Assembly: GCA_945859605.1 (NCBI GenBank)
Contig: OX243817.1
Coordinates: 19,291,634-19,355,633 of the forward strand
Reading direction: 5' to 3'
DNA: 64,000 nt
Origin: Lumbricus rubellus
Taxonomy: Eukaryota; Annelida; Clitellata; Crassiclitellata; Lumbricidae
Shown here: piece by piece, positions 1 through 11,480 of the stretch
Numbering within the stretch: position 1 is the first letter of the stretch
Layout of the letters: each line of letters starts with the position of its first letter
Program-made: the position numbers and the translations under genes
Notes under the pieces: generated by a model
The model's database searches: none
The model's input: the letters and a program-made list of their open reading frames with translations, nothing else
Told to the model about the DNA's origin: nothing

Positions 1-503
1 CCTTAATTTTTACAAGTCACAAATGATCGCAGTCTTTCAAAACGTTTCAATTTTCAGAGTAATAACACGAGAAATCGCAAAATGTCATCAATTACGTTCA
101 ACTATACACGTCCTGAATAAGCCCTACCTACATGTAAGCCCCATGGGTCGGCGTTAGTAGGCCTACTAATTGTGCATAAATCCTCACATCTATAGTCCGG
201 AATTGACATTTCTTTTATGAAGACTGCAGCGATTCGTTAGAAACTGAGCCGTGCCGGTCTGATACACTATAGCAGTGGCGGTGGATTCTGTCCGGCAATA
301 TTGTTGTCGACCTTTTAAGCGGTTTCCGGTGGAAAAGGCTTGACAGAATCTGATGCATTGCATAGCCTACCAACCCACACGACGCCATCGATTCCGCAAT
401 TATCTAACGATTCTAACCGTTCGTATGCAATAATGCAAGCACAATACGAAGCGATAAGGCGTGACTCGAATCATCAGCAACTACATGGTATTAGCGGATT
501 GTA
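1..503. other. No gene recognised
   Basis: I see no coding exon, RNA gene or clear repeat here. The stretch is ordinary A+T-leaning intergenic sequence up to the first GGACATT array. Confidence 0.5.
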
Positions 504-1189
504 GGACATTATCCCCCCGGACATTATCCCCCCCGGACATAATACCCCCGGACAAAAGCTCCTCCCGGACATTATCCCCCCCATTTTGACTAGGACATTA
601 TCCCCCCGGACATTATCCCCCCTCTGTGCAATTAGTCTGTTTCTTCATTTAATTGATAAAGATTAATCGTTCTGGTTTTGTCCGCTGTGTAAACTTGTTA
701 ATGCCGTCACCGATACATACATACATGTACATACATACATGTACATACATACATGCATGCATACATGCATACATGCATACATACATGTTTACATACATGC
801 ATACATACATGCATACATACATGCATACATACATGCATACATACATGCATACATACATGCATACATACATGCATACATACATAAATAGCCTACATGCATA
901 CATACATGCATACATGCATACATACACAACATGCATGCATGCATACATTACATGCATACATGCATACATACACATTCAACTGTAGGCCTAATGTCTAATG
1001 TATGTATACTCACCTTAACATAGGCCTATTCTTTTATTTTTTTGTATCATTTTTAGATAATGTTATCATAGACCGGGGGGATTATGTCCTACCCCGGGGG
1101 GGATAATGTCCGGGGGGCTTTTGTCCGGGGAGGATAATGTCCGGGGGGCTTTTGTCCGGGGGGATAATGTCCGGGGGGGATAATGTCCG
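504..1189. mobile_element. Inverted-array element, GGACATTATCC family, copy 1
   Basis: The left arm (504-626) repeats GGACATTATCCCCCC-type phrases about six times. The right arm (1072-1189) carries the same phrase in the opposite orientation. Between them lie a short ATTGATAAA-containing segment and a CATA/CATG microsatellite. Two related copies lie at 1227-1610 and 51509-52390, both with an ATTGATAAA segment next to the left arm. No transposase is present, so this is a non-autonomous element of unknown superfamily. The boundaries are approximate because no target duplication was resolved. Confidence 0.6.
711..973. repeat. CATA/CATG tetranucleotide microsatellite
   Basis: Long run of CATACATG and CATACATA units at the centre of the GGACATT inverted-array element. 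Open frames here (Met/Tyr/His/Thr/Cys repeats) are products of the repeat. Confidence 0.95.
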
Positions 1190-1226
1190 TTTCCCGTATT
1201 AGCGCCATCGCCGAAAATTGGTGTAG

Positions 1227-1610
1227 GACATTTACCCGTGGACAAAACCTCTGGACAAAATCCTCAGGATAAAACCCCTGACAATCCCTGTATACCCCAT
1301 TTAGTCTAGGACAAACCCTCCCCTCGGACAAACCCCTCTACCCTATTGTTGCAGTTAATTGATAAAACACATTTAAGCAATCCAGCTTATATTTAAATAG
1401 CAACAATTGTTTTTAATCAATCCAACTTCTATCTTGTCCGGAGATTTGTCGGGGAGGGTGTGTGTCCATTCCCCGAGACAACAGTCTATCGATGTTGTCA
1501 GTGGCCAAGGACACACAGTGACCTTCAGCTGTAGAGAAATCAGTACAGAATTTCATGGGGTTCCATCTGGGGTTTTCCATTGGGGGGAGGGTGTTTCCAA
1601 TTAACATCCA
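1227..1610. mobile_element. GGACATT-family element, copy 2 (short, decayed)
   Basis: Left arm of GGACAAAACC/GGACATTT phrases (1227-1345), an ATTGATAAAAC plus CAATCCAGCTT middle, then a degraded inverse arm (1435-1610) with TTGTCCGG and TGTCCATTCCCC phrases. The middle matches copy 3 at 51509-52390. No coding content. Confidence 0.5.
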
Positions 1611-1850
1611 TGTTCGCAAATTATTCAGAATTAGTTTAAAGGTTTCGGAAATTACTTATTTTGAACCTGTGAATTCCCGAAATGCAAAAATAAGATAGAT
1701 AGGCCTAAGATAAAATACGAATATTCTTCATTTTTTGACCAATAATTATCGCTGTCCGCATTTTGGTGTACAGACATAGGTCTAATAATAAACATAGGCC
1801 TATAGGGGCGTATAATTCGCAGATCTTATAAAGCAACCACTTAAAAATAG

Positions 1851-2062
1851 TAGGTATATATATATATATATATATTTTATATTATAAATATTATATTATA
1901 TATATATAGCCGATAATAATTTATCATCCTTGAAATCTGATGAATTTTTCAGTGTCGTTTATTTCTTTATTCTATTGGTGCATAACAATGTAACACTTTC
2001 ATCGTATAATATATATATATATACATATATATGTATAATTTTGTATATATATATATATATGT
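1851..2062. repeat. TA microsatellites
   Basis: Two runs of alternating TA (1851-1910 and 2008-2060) separated by unique sequence. They lie downstream of PAN-family gene A. Confidence 0.85.
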
Positions 2063-2528
2063 TGTAAAACCGTTCATGTCGTACAATATCGATGTAAAAA
2101 AAACTCTGAAATGTTTTCTTTGGGAATGTCAACTCTCTCGCCCTAGAGATGCCTTGATGAAACATTGAGTCTCCGCATGTGAATAGTCTTCAGCCGTGCA
2201 AAGATGACATCCGCAGACTAACCATAATATTATTACGTCTATCCTAATATCATATTGTTATTATCATATTATTTAAAACGGTCTGTATACAAATATTCTG
2301 ATATTAATAACACTATAATCTATAGGTATTGGCTATAGCGTATACACTCAAATAGCATATTGGACTAAACCTATTAGGCCTATATACAGAACTAGTCGAC
2401 CGATTATTGCCTGTTATAATTATTGTCCTATGGCAACTGTATAGAGGCCTACCATATTCGTTCATTGTACAGGCTCGTTGACTCAAATACAACAAGGTAT
2501 AAGCCTATACAAAATGCATGGTCTCTAA

Positions 2529-5500
2529 TCATTTCCCACGCTTAAGATGATATCGAAAGAAAACAGCAGAATCGAGTGAGTTTTTGGTTGAAATCCATTT
2601 AGCACTGCGGTTGATACCGGTAGGCCAAGATATTCCAATCAAGTTATTTCCGTAAACACTAGCATTTTCCCAAGTGCTATCATCAAAGTTAGCATTCATC
2701 CAATTGTCTGCCTTGCAATCGTTAGTGACTTTCCAGGTGCCATCCGTTCGTATGCTGTCGCTGGATGCCAACAGACGAGCACCTAGAAGATCGTTGTCGA
2801 TCTCAACAGCGATGAGACTGGCCGTCAAAGGTAGAGACACGCTGTCTGCTTTGCACGAATCATCTGCATTTGGTAGGCGATCTATCGAAATTCCATCGAT
2901 GTACAGGTTCTTCAATTTCTTGAAGGCCGTGATGCTAAAAACTATACAATGAAAACCAGCACCAGTACCAGGGCCGGATTAAGGCATGTTCAACATGTTC
3001 GGCCGAACGGGGGCCCCCACATTTTAGGGGCCCCCACACACGAGAAAAGAATTTTTTTGAAAAAAGTGATTTATTTTTGACGAAAACATTCGACCAAACG
3101 ACTAAAAAAGTCGTCATGCAGCTGTTTCGGACAAGAAAAACCTGTATATTGTAAAGAAATTTCGACCAAACAACTAAAAAAGGTCGTCAGATTTTTCGAT
3201 GAAAACCCCAAAAATTTCCGAACAGGGCCCCCACATTTCTTAATCCGGCCCTGACCAGTACCGGTGTACGCACATGTAGTTTAAAACTTCGTGAAACAAT
3301 GTGACTGTGGCGCTGCGCCGCTTTGCGAACCCTGATATTGCTGTTTGCTGATGATTCATTTGTGATTTATTGTACACGTTGTCAAGTTCGTTGGCACAAA
3401 CACAACAAAGTACAAACACACATAGTTTAATTTGGAGATGGAGAACAAAGAAATAATTGTCAAATTGCAAGTGGTTATAGAGAATGTAGGCTATAAGAGG
3501 TCAAGGCCAAGTGCTAAGGAAAGCCATGACCATGTGCAATGATAAGTGCTGCACATGCACAGGGCTTAAGCTGTGGTTGGACGGCCATGGATGGACGGCT
3601 TGCAGGTAAACTTATTTTCAAATATGAACGTCGTCCTGTCACTTATTAGGCCAGTTTAGCCTGGAACGGCGAGGGACGTCCATACACTTTTTCTGCAAAC
3701 CGATCAATGTACATGTTCAGTCAACATAATAATTGAATGTTTTGGAGACGAGTCCAGAATGCCGTGTTATAACTGTTCCAGTTAAAGATGCTTACGGGGT
3801 AGCTCTGGCATGCGTGTTTAACCCTTACGACCGAAAGAATATATGATTTTCCCATACCACACCTTGGTCGGTAAAGGGTTACTTAAGGATATAAGGCTAT
3901 GCCTGCGATTTTTAGTTTCGCACTTAATTTAGAGTTCTAGACTTTACGTGGCGAAGTTCAATTGTGTGAATTAAATTTATAAGACGTTGATGCTGAGTTA
4001 AGCATCGATTTTATTCATAGTGCACTTAAATGATATAGGCCAACTACATGTAACAAATTCTCTATACAAAGATTTAATTGACAAGTTTATGTGAAATGTC
4101 ATTTCCAAAATTTTGCTATGTCTATCTAGCAAGAAAAATATGGTGGATTGGAAGATATCATTTAGCCTAACATAATGCAATAAATGCATCTGAAAGCAAT
4201 AACTAAGCTCAGAACTATATAATTATGTCTATAGGCCTATAAGCATTAGAACGTTAATAGAAACCGTAAAAGACCAACCTTCGAATCCGCAGCTTCCCTG
4301 TCCATAGATTTTACTCTGAAAGAAAAATATCTTTGATACAGATTTATTGACGTAGAAATAGCCAACTGATGAAAGTGTATACAAATAGCATAAAATATAA
4401 AATGCTACATAGAGCATAACTGCCTACTTAAATCACGCCAATAAATTTGTATTGTGCCCAGTGCCATATATATACTGGATATACGAACAAACACAGCTAA
4501 CTAAATGCTTTCCTGGAAGACACTTATCCAAGAAGTGGCGAACGCGGCACCTGGCGGCAGGTCATTAAATTTGACTTACTACCTATTTTGCTCTTAAACT
4601 GCCTTGCAACCTCCTGCCAATTTTTGGAATTTTTAATAGGCCTACATTCTTTTTACATTTAATTTCTTCGACCTGCTGAATAACTTCCATGACTCTGAGG
4701 CGACGACCTGCTGAATTTATACATATTTACTGGTGCCGCCAATGTCTCCATAAACCAGAAATGCAAAGCAATCTCAAGAGACAGAGAATGGAAACACCAC
4801 TCCCCCAACTAAAGGCCTATACTCCTCCATCCAACTTACGCCAGTCAACCGACGGAATGACTTAAATGGAAACAGTAAATTAATAGATGTATTAGATTTA
4901 GGCCTACGGTATACGGCATCGATTGGCAAGGAACCTTTAAACCTATAAGCCTATAGCAAACGGTAGAACATGGTCCAGAATCAGTGCCGTTGCGTGTAGC
5001 GAATTAACACATATTTAATAAACTATTTGATCTACTTGCTAAGACTAAGACTATTAATTTAGGTAAGAGTCAAGCCAGACAACTTTATACATGGCGTTAT
5101 TAGTTATCTGTTGTGGCGACGCCCTCCTTCTTCTTCTAGGCTTGGGACTGACACTAATTATAACAGGCTGTCAGACACTAAGCACGGTTGCACAAAGTCT
5201 GGACTTCCAGAAGTGGATGTAGGCTAATTACAACGTTGCACTTGCGCACATGTTTGGTCGCTGAGACTGGTCTTCGCGGATATCAGAGTCGGCTGTTTAG
5301 TCTCATGGGCGTCCACAGCGGGGCGCAAAAGGGCGCAAGTGTGCCCCTCTGGATTTTTCGCATAGTTTGCACATAAATTTAGATTATTTTGTTGTGATTG
5401 TTACAACGCGATTTTCAATGTGATTATCGATTCCTTCTACAAGTTGAACCTATTTATCTTTCTTTGGGCGCATAACGTATAGGTAGGCTATAGGCCTATA

Positions 5501-6289
5501 CCTAGTATTCTCTCGTGGTAATATGGAAATTCAAACTGGTAATATGGAAATTCAAACTGGTAATATGGACATTCAAACTGGTAATATGGAAATTCACACT
5601 GGTAATATGGAAATTCAAACTGTCACCCATTAAATTTAGACCATGTGACAATTATGTATAAGTTTGCGCCCCCCCTAGAAAAATTCCTGCGGACGCCCAT
5701 GTTTAGTCTCCCTCGCCACCACGACAAGACGTGCGCATCAGACATTCACAATTTCACACATGTCAAGTGGAACCACGAGAGTAGGCCTATTATTTAAAAA
5801 AAATCAAATAAAAATAATCAGGGCAAGTGGGTAACTTAAAAAGTTGAACTGATGTGTAGATTAGATCATTAGAGCCTTGATAAGCTACCGTGTTTTTTTT
5901 ATCTATGGTTATTTGAGTAATTAAGTGAGTATACTCACTTCAAAGTGAACACAGCCAGGTATTGCTGTGCATGTTGCAGGAGCATTTGTGTAGAAGTCGC
6001 ACTCGTTGGCATTCGCCCTCCAACTAAAGGAAGTGCAGTCGGGATCCATCGTGCATTTCCAAGAGCAAAGAGCGTCCGGCGGTGGACAGGCTTTGTTGAT
6101 TTTAGGCAGATCCAACTTGTCGACAGCAATCGTAACATGTTCGTTAAGTTCATAGGATGGACACAGGTCCACTCTGTTTCGATCCGTTGCTCTTCTGAAG
6201 GCCTTCAATGGCGTTGACCTTACTTTATCATGGCTGCAGCATGTAGACCTAACTAAAAGGACGAGGATCAGCAAAATTAGATTATACAT
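2529..6289 (-). CDS. PAN-family gene A: secreted PAN/apple plus jelly-roll protein, 3 exons
   Basis: Exons on the minus strand are 6289-5939, 4315-4279 and 2941-2529; the joined frame is 801 nt (266 residues, stop TGA). Donors are GTGAGT and GTTGGT, acceptors TTTCAG and TATAG, with intron phases 0 and 1. Exon 1 begins with a hydrophobic signal peptide (MYNLILLILVLL), then an eight-cysteine PAN/apple-like module containing CSWKCT, DCTSFSW and CDFY. Exon 2 is a 12-residue linker (SKIYGQGSCGFE). Exon 3 contains YIDGIS, TDGTWKVT, FDDSTW and VFFRYHL, typical of the galactose-binding-like jelly roll found in invertebrate secreted proteins. Gene B repeats the structure 9 kb away. A role as a secreted carbohydrate- or protein-binding factor is inference; the domain names are mine from motif spacing. 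The start is the only Met before the signal peptide. Confidence 0.8.
2969..3253. mobile_element. hAT-type MITE with 8-bp target duplication
   Basis: Terminal inverted repeats CAGGGCCGGATTAAG / CTTAATCCGGCCCTG. It is flanked by perfect 8-bp duplications ACCAGTAC (2961-2968 and 3254-3261), the hAT signature. It lies in intron 2 of gene A with 27 nt between it and the exon 3 acceptor. Gene B has no such insertion at the corresponding place. A shorter relative lies at 9051-9264. Confidence 0.9.
4535..4750. mobile_element. Degraded CAGTGGCGGC-type MITE relic in gene A intron 1
   Basis: Contains CTGGCGGCAGGTCATT and a reverse end ACTGGTGCCGCCAATG, related to the better-preserved hAT MITE at 55337-55986. 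A similar relic occupies the matching intron of gene B (12955-13100), so it probably predates the A/B duplication. Confidence 0.55.
5517..5621. repeat. 21-bp tandem repeat, 5 copies
   Basis: Five head-to-tail copies of a 21-bp unit beginning GGTAATATGGAAATTCAAAC, with one or two substitutions. It lies in intron 1 of gene A and has no coding signal. Confidence 0.95.
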
Positions 6290-6300
6290 GTCTAGCCTAT

Positions 6301-6332
<32 letters not shown>

Positions 6333-6333
6333 G
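6301..6333 (-). repeat. (CAA)n repeat in the 5' leader of gene A
   Basis: About eleven TTG units on the plus strand read as CAA repeats on the gene strand, ending 12 nt before the start codon of gene A. Genes B and C keep only a short CAAATAGGC-type leader here, so the expansion is specific to A. Confidence 0.85.
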
Positions 6334-6398
6334 CTCCAAACTCAGTCTCTTAGTCTTCGGTTCCTATAAGATCTTCTTTTGAATGTGTATAATAGAGA

Positions 6399-6410
6399 AA
6401 AATACAAAGC
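6399..6410 (-). promoter_or_regulatory. Weakened TATA-like box of gene A
   Basis: On the gene strand the motif is GCGCTTTGTATTTTT, aligned with the better TATA boxes of genes B and C, which follow the same TTTTGAAACCGCGC. It lies about 110 nt upstream of the start codon. Conserved position in three paralogs supports a core promoter; the G in place of A suggests reduced strength. Confidence 0.45.
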
Positions 6411-6419
6411 GCGGTTTCA

Positions 6420-7110
6420 AAACGAAGCGATAGATCTATGCTCAACGACACTAGGCCTAATGCGTCAGTTCAAACGCGGTGGAATGCCGTAGCGAGAAGA
6501 AAGTACACCAGTTAATATACAGTGCTAGATAATTAGTTGGCTCTAGCTCTGTCAAAGGCAGCATACAAGCTGGCCCGATAGAGGTCCTTAATAGGATACT
6601 CATTTGAAGGTAGGACTCGAACGAATTCTGGCCATGCTCACAATTAATTAGTGTGACAAGGCAGGACATGCACAGTGACATGGATTACAAAGCACGCCGC
6701 CTGCATGCATGGGTTGGTTATACACAAATGGAAGCAAATGAGCATTGTGTTTCGTTTGTGTTTATTTGTTCAGACTACAGAATAGCTGTTAACAGGAATG
6801 GAGCGGTTTTCCTTTCACTGCATGAATCAAACGGAACGATATTTATTGGTCATTGTGATTAAATCACAGAGTTTCTATTAGCAGCTGAAAGTTGTCGCAG
6901 TGTTCCGAGTTACTAGACCGTGTGGTAAATAGGAACCAGTCGACAGGACATAAGTTGTTCGTTGCTAGGGACGCATGTTCACCTTCAGTAGAACTTCGCA
7001 GTTGGCAGCTGACGTAGGATCTATAGGGATCGCCACTGTTGACACAATCGATGGGTAAGCTTATAGATAATACATGTAGATCTATACAGGAATTGCAACC
7101 AGGGCTGTAG
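6420..7110. other. Duplicated upstream region of gene A
   Basis: Non-coding sequence shared with the regions upstream of genes B (14460-15150) and C (36410-39400, interrupted by insertions). Shared landmarks include CACCAGTTAAT, ACAAAGCACGCCG and CAGCTGAAAGTTGTC. The tandem duplication therefore carried several hundred bp of 5' flank as well as the coding exons. Confidence 0.75.
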
Positions 7111-7480
7111 GCTACTCAAGGGTATATAGGGTAAGGTAGCCCATTATGGGCACCCTCCTAATATGGGCATCCCCGAAGAAAAGTATGTATAACATGTTGT
7201 TGAAGCGCCATCTCATGGATTCCAGTAGAACTGCAGTGCATCGTTGGATACCCAAAAATATTCATCTGGATTGTGACTGTGCAATTTTTACACAATTTAA
7301 TCAAGAATAAATCAAATTTCATGAAAACTTAAAGATTTCCATAATTCTGTTTTCGTGTACTGTATCACGTGTACCGATTGGATTCTTCAAAAGTAAATTT
7401 TTCTGTTTAGACAATTGTTTTGTGATCAGGTTGGTGTGCGTTGACAGGTGATTCCTATAATGCATTATTTGTAGCCTATA

Positions 7481-8877
7481 CAGGGTGGCCCAAAAGTTTT
7501 TGTTCAACTTTGAAGGCCTATAACTTAGGCAGTTTAGCAAGTAAGTGTATGCTTAATGCATCAAATTAAAGGTCGTTATATCAGCTATAAGTCCGACAAT
7601 TTTCATTACGGTAGCTTGCACTACGCGCCATATAATTGTTGTGTACCGCACCTACCCTGTTTTCTGACGTAAACAATAATTTCATCATGGCGCCGTTAAC
7701 AGAAGATGTCAGAACTTTGATTCGAATTTAAGAATTGAAAAACATTTAAATGCATATCAAATGTTGAATGAATTTCCTGTAGAAACTGGAGTAAAAACAA
7801 TCTCAACCGATTAATTAGACAAATTGACGCGAGTGCAAGTTCTAAACGTAAACCTGCTACTGGCCGTCTTCGTTCGTTGACTTCTGAAAGGCCGTAAACA
7901 CTTTACTCAAAGCGTCATGGTTTCAGTGGCTGTCTCCAATCTCGGCAAAACTGCTCCATTCTTTGTGACACCCAAGGCCAAAGTGAACAGCGTGTACTAC
8001 TGTGATGAGGTACTTGGACGTGGATTACTGCCAGATATGCGTTTGAAGTCTGGAAATGATTTCGTTTTTCAGCAAGACGGAGCTCCCGCTCATCGTTCTC
8101 GTCATACCGTGGAGATTTTGAACGCGAACGTTCCTGAGTTCATCGAACCACATAACTGGCCGCCTAATAGCCCTGACTTAAACCCCGTTGATTACTCAAT
8201 CTCGGGTGCTTTGCAGCAACGGGTTTATCGTGAACGGATAGTAAACGTTGAGCATCTGAAGCGCGTCATCACTCGTTGCTGGACTGAGATCAGCCAGGAA
8301 CTCATCAATGGGGCCATAGATCAATGGGCACGTCGCATTCATGCAGTCATTCGAGCTCGTGGAAGACACAGTGAATATTTATTTGATTAAATAATTCTTG
8401 GATTTCTTAATGGCTATCAATAATGCAAACTTGCAAAGACTAATTTTCCAAGTATTGTGTTTTGCAAGATAGACGAGTTAAAATCATTGTAAACTGATAC
8501 ATATTCAGTACAGTAGCTTTACGCAATTATTATTAAAGCTAAAAATGTAAATTTTTTACCAGTTGTAGCTGATATAACGACCTTTAATTTGATGTATTAA
8601 GCATACACTTACTTGCTAAACTGTCTAAGTTATAGGCCTTCAAAGCTGTCATCTTCTGTTCACGGCGCCATGATGAAATTATTGTTTACGTCAGAAAACA
8701 GGGTAGGTGCGGTACACAACAATTATATGGCGCGTAGTTCAAGCTACCGTAATGAAATTTGTCGGACTTATAGCTGATATAACGACCTTTAATTTGATGC
8801 ATTAAGCATGCACTTACTTGCTAAACTGCCTAAGTTATAGGCCTTCAAAGTTGAACAAAAACTTTTGGGCCACCCTG
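7481..8877 (+). mobile_element. Tc1/mariner transposon, 1.4 kb, long inverted repeats
   Basis: Ends CAGGGTGGCCCAAAAG / CTTTTGGGCCACCCTG, flanked by TA (7479-7480 and 8878-8879), the Tc1/mariner target duplication. The inverted repeats extend about 200 bp. Part of the right arm (about 8566-8645) is present a second time, inward of the terminal one. Transposase remains lie between the arms. Confidence 0.9.
7687..8390 (+). pseudogene. Mariner-like transposase, broken N-terminus, C-terminal half intact
   Basis: The open part (7917-8390, 157 residues) contains FQQDGAPAH, WPPNSPDLNPVDYS and a C-terminal RARGRHSEYLF tail, matching the DDE/D core of mariner-type transposases (second Asp in QQDGAPAH, third acidic residue in SPDLNPVD). 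An ATG at 7687 starts a plausible N-terminal helix (MAPLTEDVRTLIR) that stops within 15 codons, and much of the DNA-binding region is missing or frame-broken between 7740 and 7916. The first catalytic Asp would lie in the damaged region, so this copy is not autonomous. A related tail occurs at 49495-49558. Confidence 0.88.
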
Positions 8878-9050
8878 TATATAGCCGACTTTGAAGCGTG
8901 TCATAGGTGAGAGCCTAATATGGGCACACTTGCCCTGCCCCAATGAAACAATGCCGTCAGAATCAATAGACCTTATATAGGCCTAGTAGCCTAGGCCTAC
9001 TTCGCACACTTTTTAATTCATGCAAGGTGAAAGTCTGGTGGCAGCATTCA

Positions 9051-9264
9051 CAGGGCCGGGTTAAGAAATGTGGGGCCCTGTTCGGAAAATTTTGTGGTAT
9101 CTTCGATCGAAAAATCTGATGACCTTTTTTAGATGTTTGGTTAAAATTTCGTCAAAATATACAATTTGTTTCCTAAAAATTCTCTTTTCTCGTGTGTGGG
9201 GCCCCCTAAAGTGTGGAGACCCCTGTTCGGCCGAACATGTTGAACATGCCTTAATCCGGCCCTG
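9051..9264. mobile_element. hAT-type MITE, second CAGGGCCGG copy
   Basis: Ends CAGGGCCGGGTTAAG and CTTAATCCGGCCCTG, with perfect 8-bp flanking duplication AGCATTCA (9043-9050, 9265-9272). The interior is the 2969-3253 element in reverse orientation, with a shortened middle. Confidence 0.92.
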
Positions 9265-9596
9265 AGCATTCATATAATAGGCCTGTAATTTATACGAATC
9301 CGTAAAACGTGAAAAGCATAGTCCATTGAGCCAGTCTTACCAGTAATATAATCCACAAAAGGGTGGGAGAGGGAAATTCAGGTTTTTGGGGAGGGTGGAA
9401 CAAACGGCTGTTCTGACGGACGGCAACCACTTAAAATATAATTATGACATCCGATAGCAAATTATGATCTTTGAAATCTGACGACTTTTTTAGTGTCATT
9501 TATTTCTTTAATCTATTGATGGATAACAGCGTAACGTTTTCATCGTACAGGCTAATATTATAGTCAAACCGTTCATGTCATACAATATAAGTGTAA

Positions 9597-10021
9597 GGGG
9601 CCGTCCATAAAGTACGTCACGTGTTACAGTTTGTGACAGGGAGGGGGTCTGGCCATGTGTGACGTCACACATTTATTTGCTTAATGATGTGTATTATATA
9701 ATTGTCTAGTCTAATTTTTGCAATTTTTGTTTTCAAATTCAATCTACATTGAGTTACTGCTTCAATGAATAACTGTGACAACTGTTGACAATTATTAACT
9801 ATTCTACTATTAAAGTAATTTTAATAATGTGATAGTTCTTTTAAGTGGAAATTTTACAGTTTAATAGTGAAGTGTGTTTTAGATTAAATTTGAATGAGGT
9901 GTTAATTTTTTTTAAATTCGAAAGTGTGACGTACTTCAGGGGGTCCGAGATTTGTGAGTTTGTGACAGGGGAGGGGTTACAAATGGTCAAAAATAGCGTG
10001 ACGTACTTCATGGACGGTCCC
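9597..10021. mobile_element. Harbinger-type MITE with TAA duplication
   Basis: Inverted termini GGGGCCGTCCATAAAGTACG and, reversed, GGGACCGTCCATGAAGTACG, flanked by TAA on both sides (9594-9596, 10022-10024). A 3-bp TWA duplication points to PIF/Harbinger; the superfamily call rests on that alone. The surrounding sequence corresponds to 1920-2215 near gene A, which lacks the insertion. Confidence 0.75.
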
Positions 10022-10198
10022 TAAATAGGCTAGCTACCACTTTTTAGGGAATGTCAACTCCCCCCCTCTGGAGATGCCTTGATGAAACATTAAGTCTCGC
10101 CATGTGAAGGGTCTTCAGTCTTGCAAAGATGACATCCATCGACCAAATAATTATTTTGAAGTAAATATTATAACTTCAATCACAAATATTATTATTAT

Positions 10199-11246
10199 AT
10201 GAGGAGTTGATATGCAAAACCTGATAAATCCATTTTTTGCATAAATGGACTTAAGGGTACCAGCGTGTACAGCTTTTTGAAATACATTCTATGAGAATGT
10301 TTGTGAGATGCAGAACCAGATAAATCCTTGTTTAATTCTATGGCAAACTTTGGTTCGTAATGCAAAACCTGATAACTGAAGGCTGGTATTTCGTGCAAAA
10401 CCTGGCAAATCCATCGACCAATAGAAAGCCACCAGACACTTCCGTTGACCAATAGGAACCGACGTTTCTTATGGTAAACAAAATGGACGACATGATCGAA
10501 ACAAAATAAAATTAATCGATTTAGGGATAGTTTTGATAGAATTCTGGTTTATAATGGTAATAATGGAAGTAGTAAACGAAAGGAAAAGGGTTTATACGGA
10601 AACTTCAGTAAACAAAACGGTTCAAATAAGCGCAAAAAAACCTGAGCTTACGTGCATGAAAAGTAAGTAAGTAGCCCTGACGAGCGCACACGAATTACAT
10701 TGCATAAAATGATTACGACGCCTAATCATTAGGTCTGTCGTTTGTTCATCTGGACAAATCTTGCCCTAATTTCTACAGTCGCATGCTTTTGGAAGAATCA
10801 GCTTAAGCTTAGACTAGACCCGAGAAGCCGATATTAAACTGGAGGTTTTGCATGAAATGACTATGATAAAAGTTGCATGAAAATGTTAAAACAATAGGCC
10901 TATTAATCCAATCATGTCTATGTCAACATTAGCAGTTGTAAATTAAGTTCTGGACAGTGTTGAAGTCAAAACTCTATGCTATCTCGCTCCCAACCCTGCA
11001 AAACCAGGTGCACGATAAGATTTGATGTGCAAAACCCGATAATTCCGTATTTTAAACCTTCATAAAACCTCTCCCAAAGTGACAGGATTTTCAAAAACTG
11101 GTCTAATTAACTCAGGTACCTTGTAAACAATCATAGGAATTCATATATTATTTAAGGGTTGTCAAATTTTAGCGTTCTCAGTTTTTTGCGTTTTTCTCAG
11201 AATAGTGAAAAGTGGATTTATTAGGTTCTGCATTTCAACTCCTCAT
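10199..11246. mobile_element. 1-kb inverted-repeat element with iterated TGCAAAACCTGATAA phrase
   Basis: Ends ATGAGGAGTTGATATGCAAA and its reverse complement (about 36 bp). Variants of TGCAAAACCTGATAA recur four times in the left arm and at least twice in the right. No transposase-like frame. It is inserted in an AT-rich ATTATTAT stretch downstream of gene B. Confidence 0.75.
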
Positions 11247-11480
11247 ATATTATGATTATACTAAATGGCCTACAAATATTCTGATATTCTTATTAGTCAA
11301 CATTAAGATACATACATAGATACTGACAGCAGTGATACAATCAAATTTCAATGGCTACGCTTAAACTAGCGGTCACGACAACTTGTGTGAGACTAAACGA
11401 ATAGGCCTTTGACTGTATTAGTAGCCTATAGGCCTATTATTATTATTATTATTATCAGGAATGCATTAATTCCTCTATAA

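Larger units (their letters stand above)
7137..8945. mobile_element. Decayed inverted-repeat element hosting the mariner copy
   Basis: The left arm starts TAGGGTAAGGTAGCCC and repeats an ATGGGCACCC phrase. A reversed fragment with CCTAATATGGGCACA lies at about 8908-8945, beyond the mariner insertion. The start resembles the elements at 50844 and 41055. Right boundary uncertain. Confidence 0.35.

Noticed and set aside
649..985. Open frames of about 110 codons on both strands rich in Met/Tyr/Cys/His/Thr
   Set aside because: They are translations of the CATA/CATG microsatellite. The same applies to 23614-24005 and 41356-41983.
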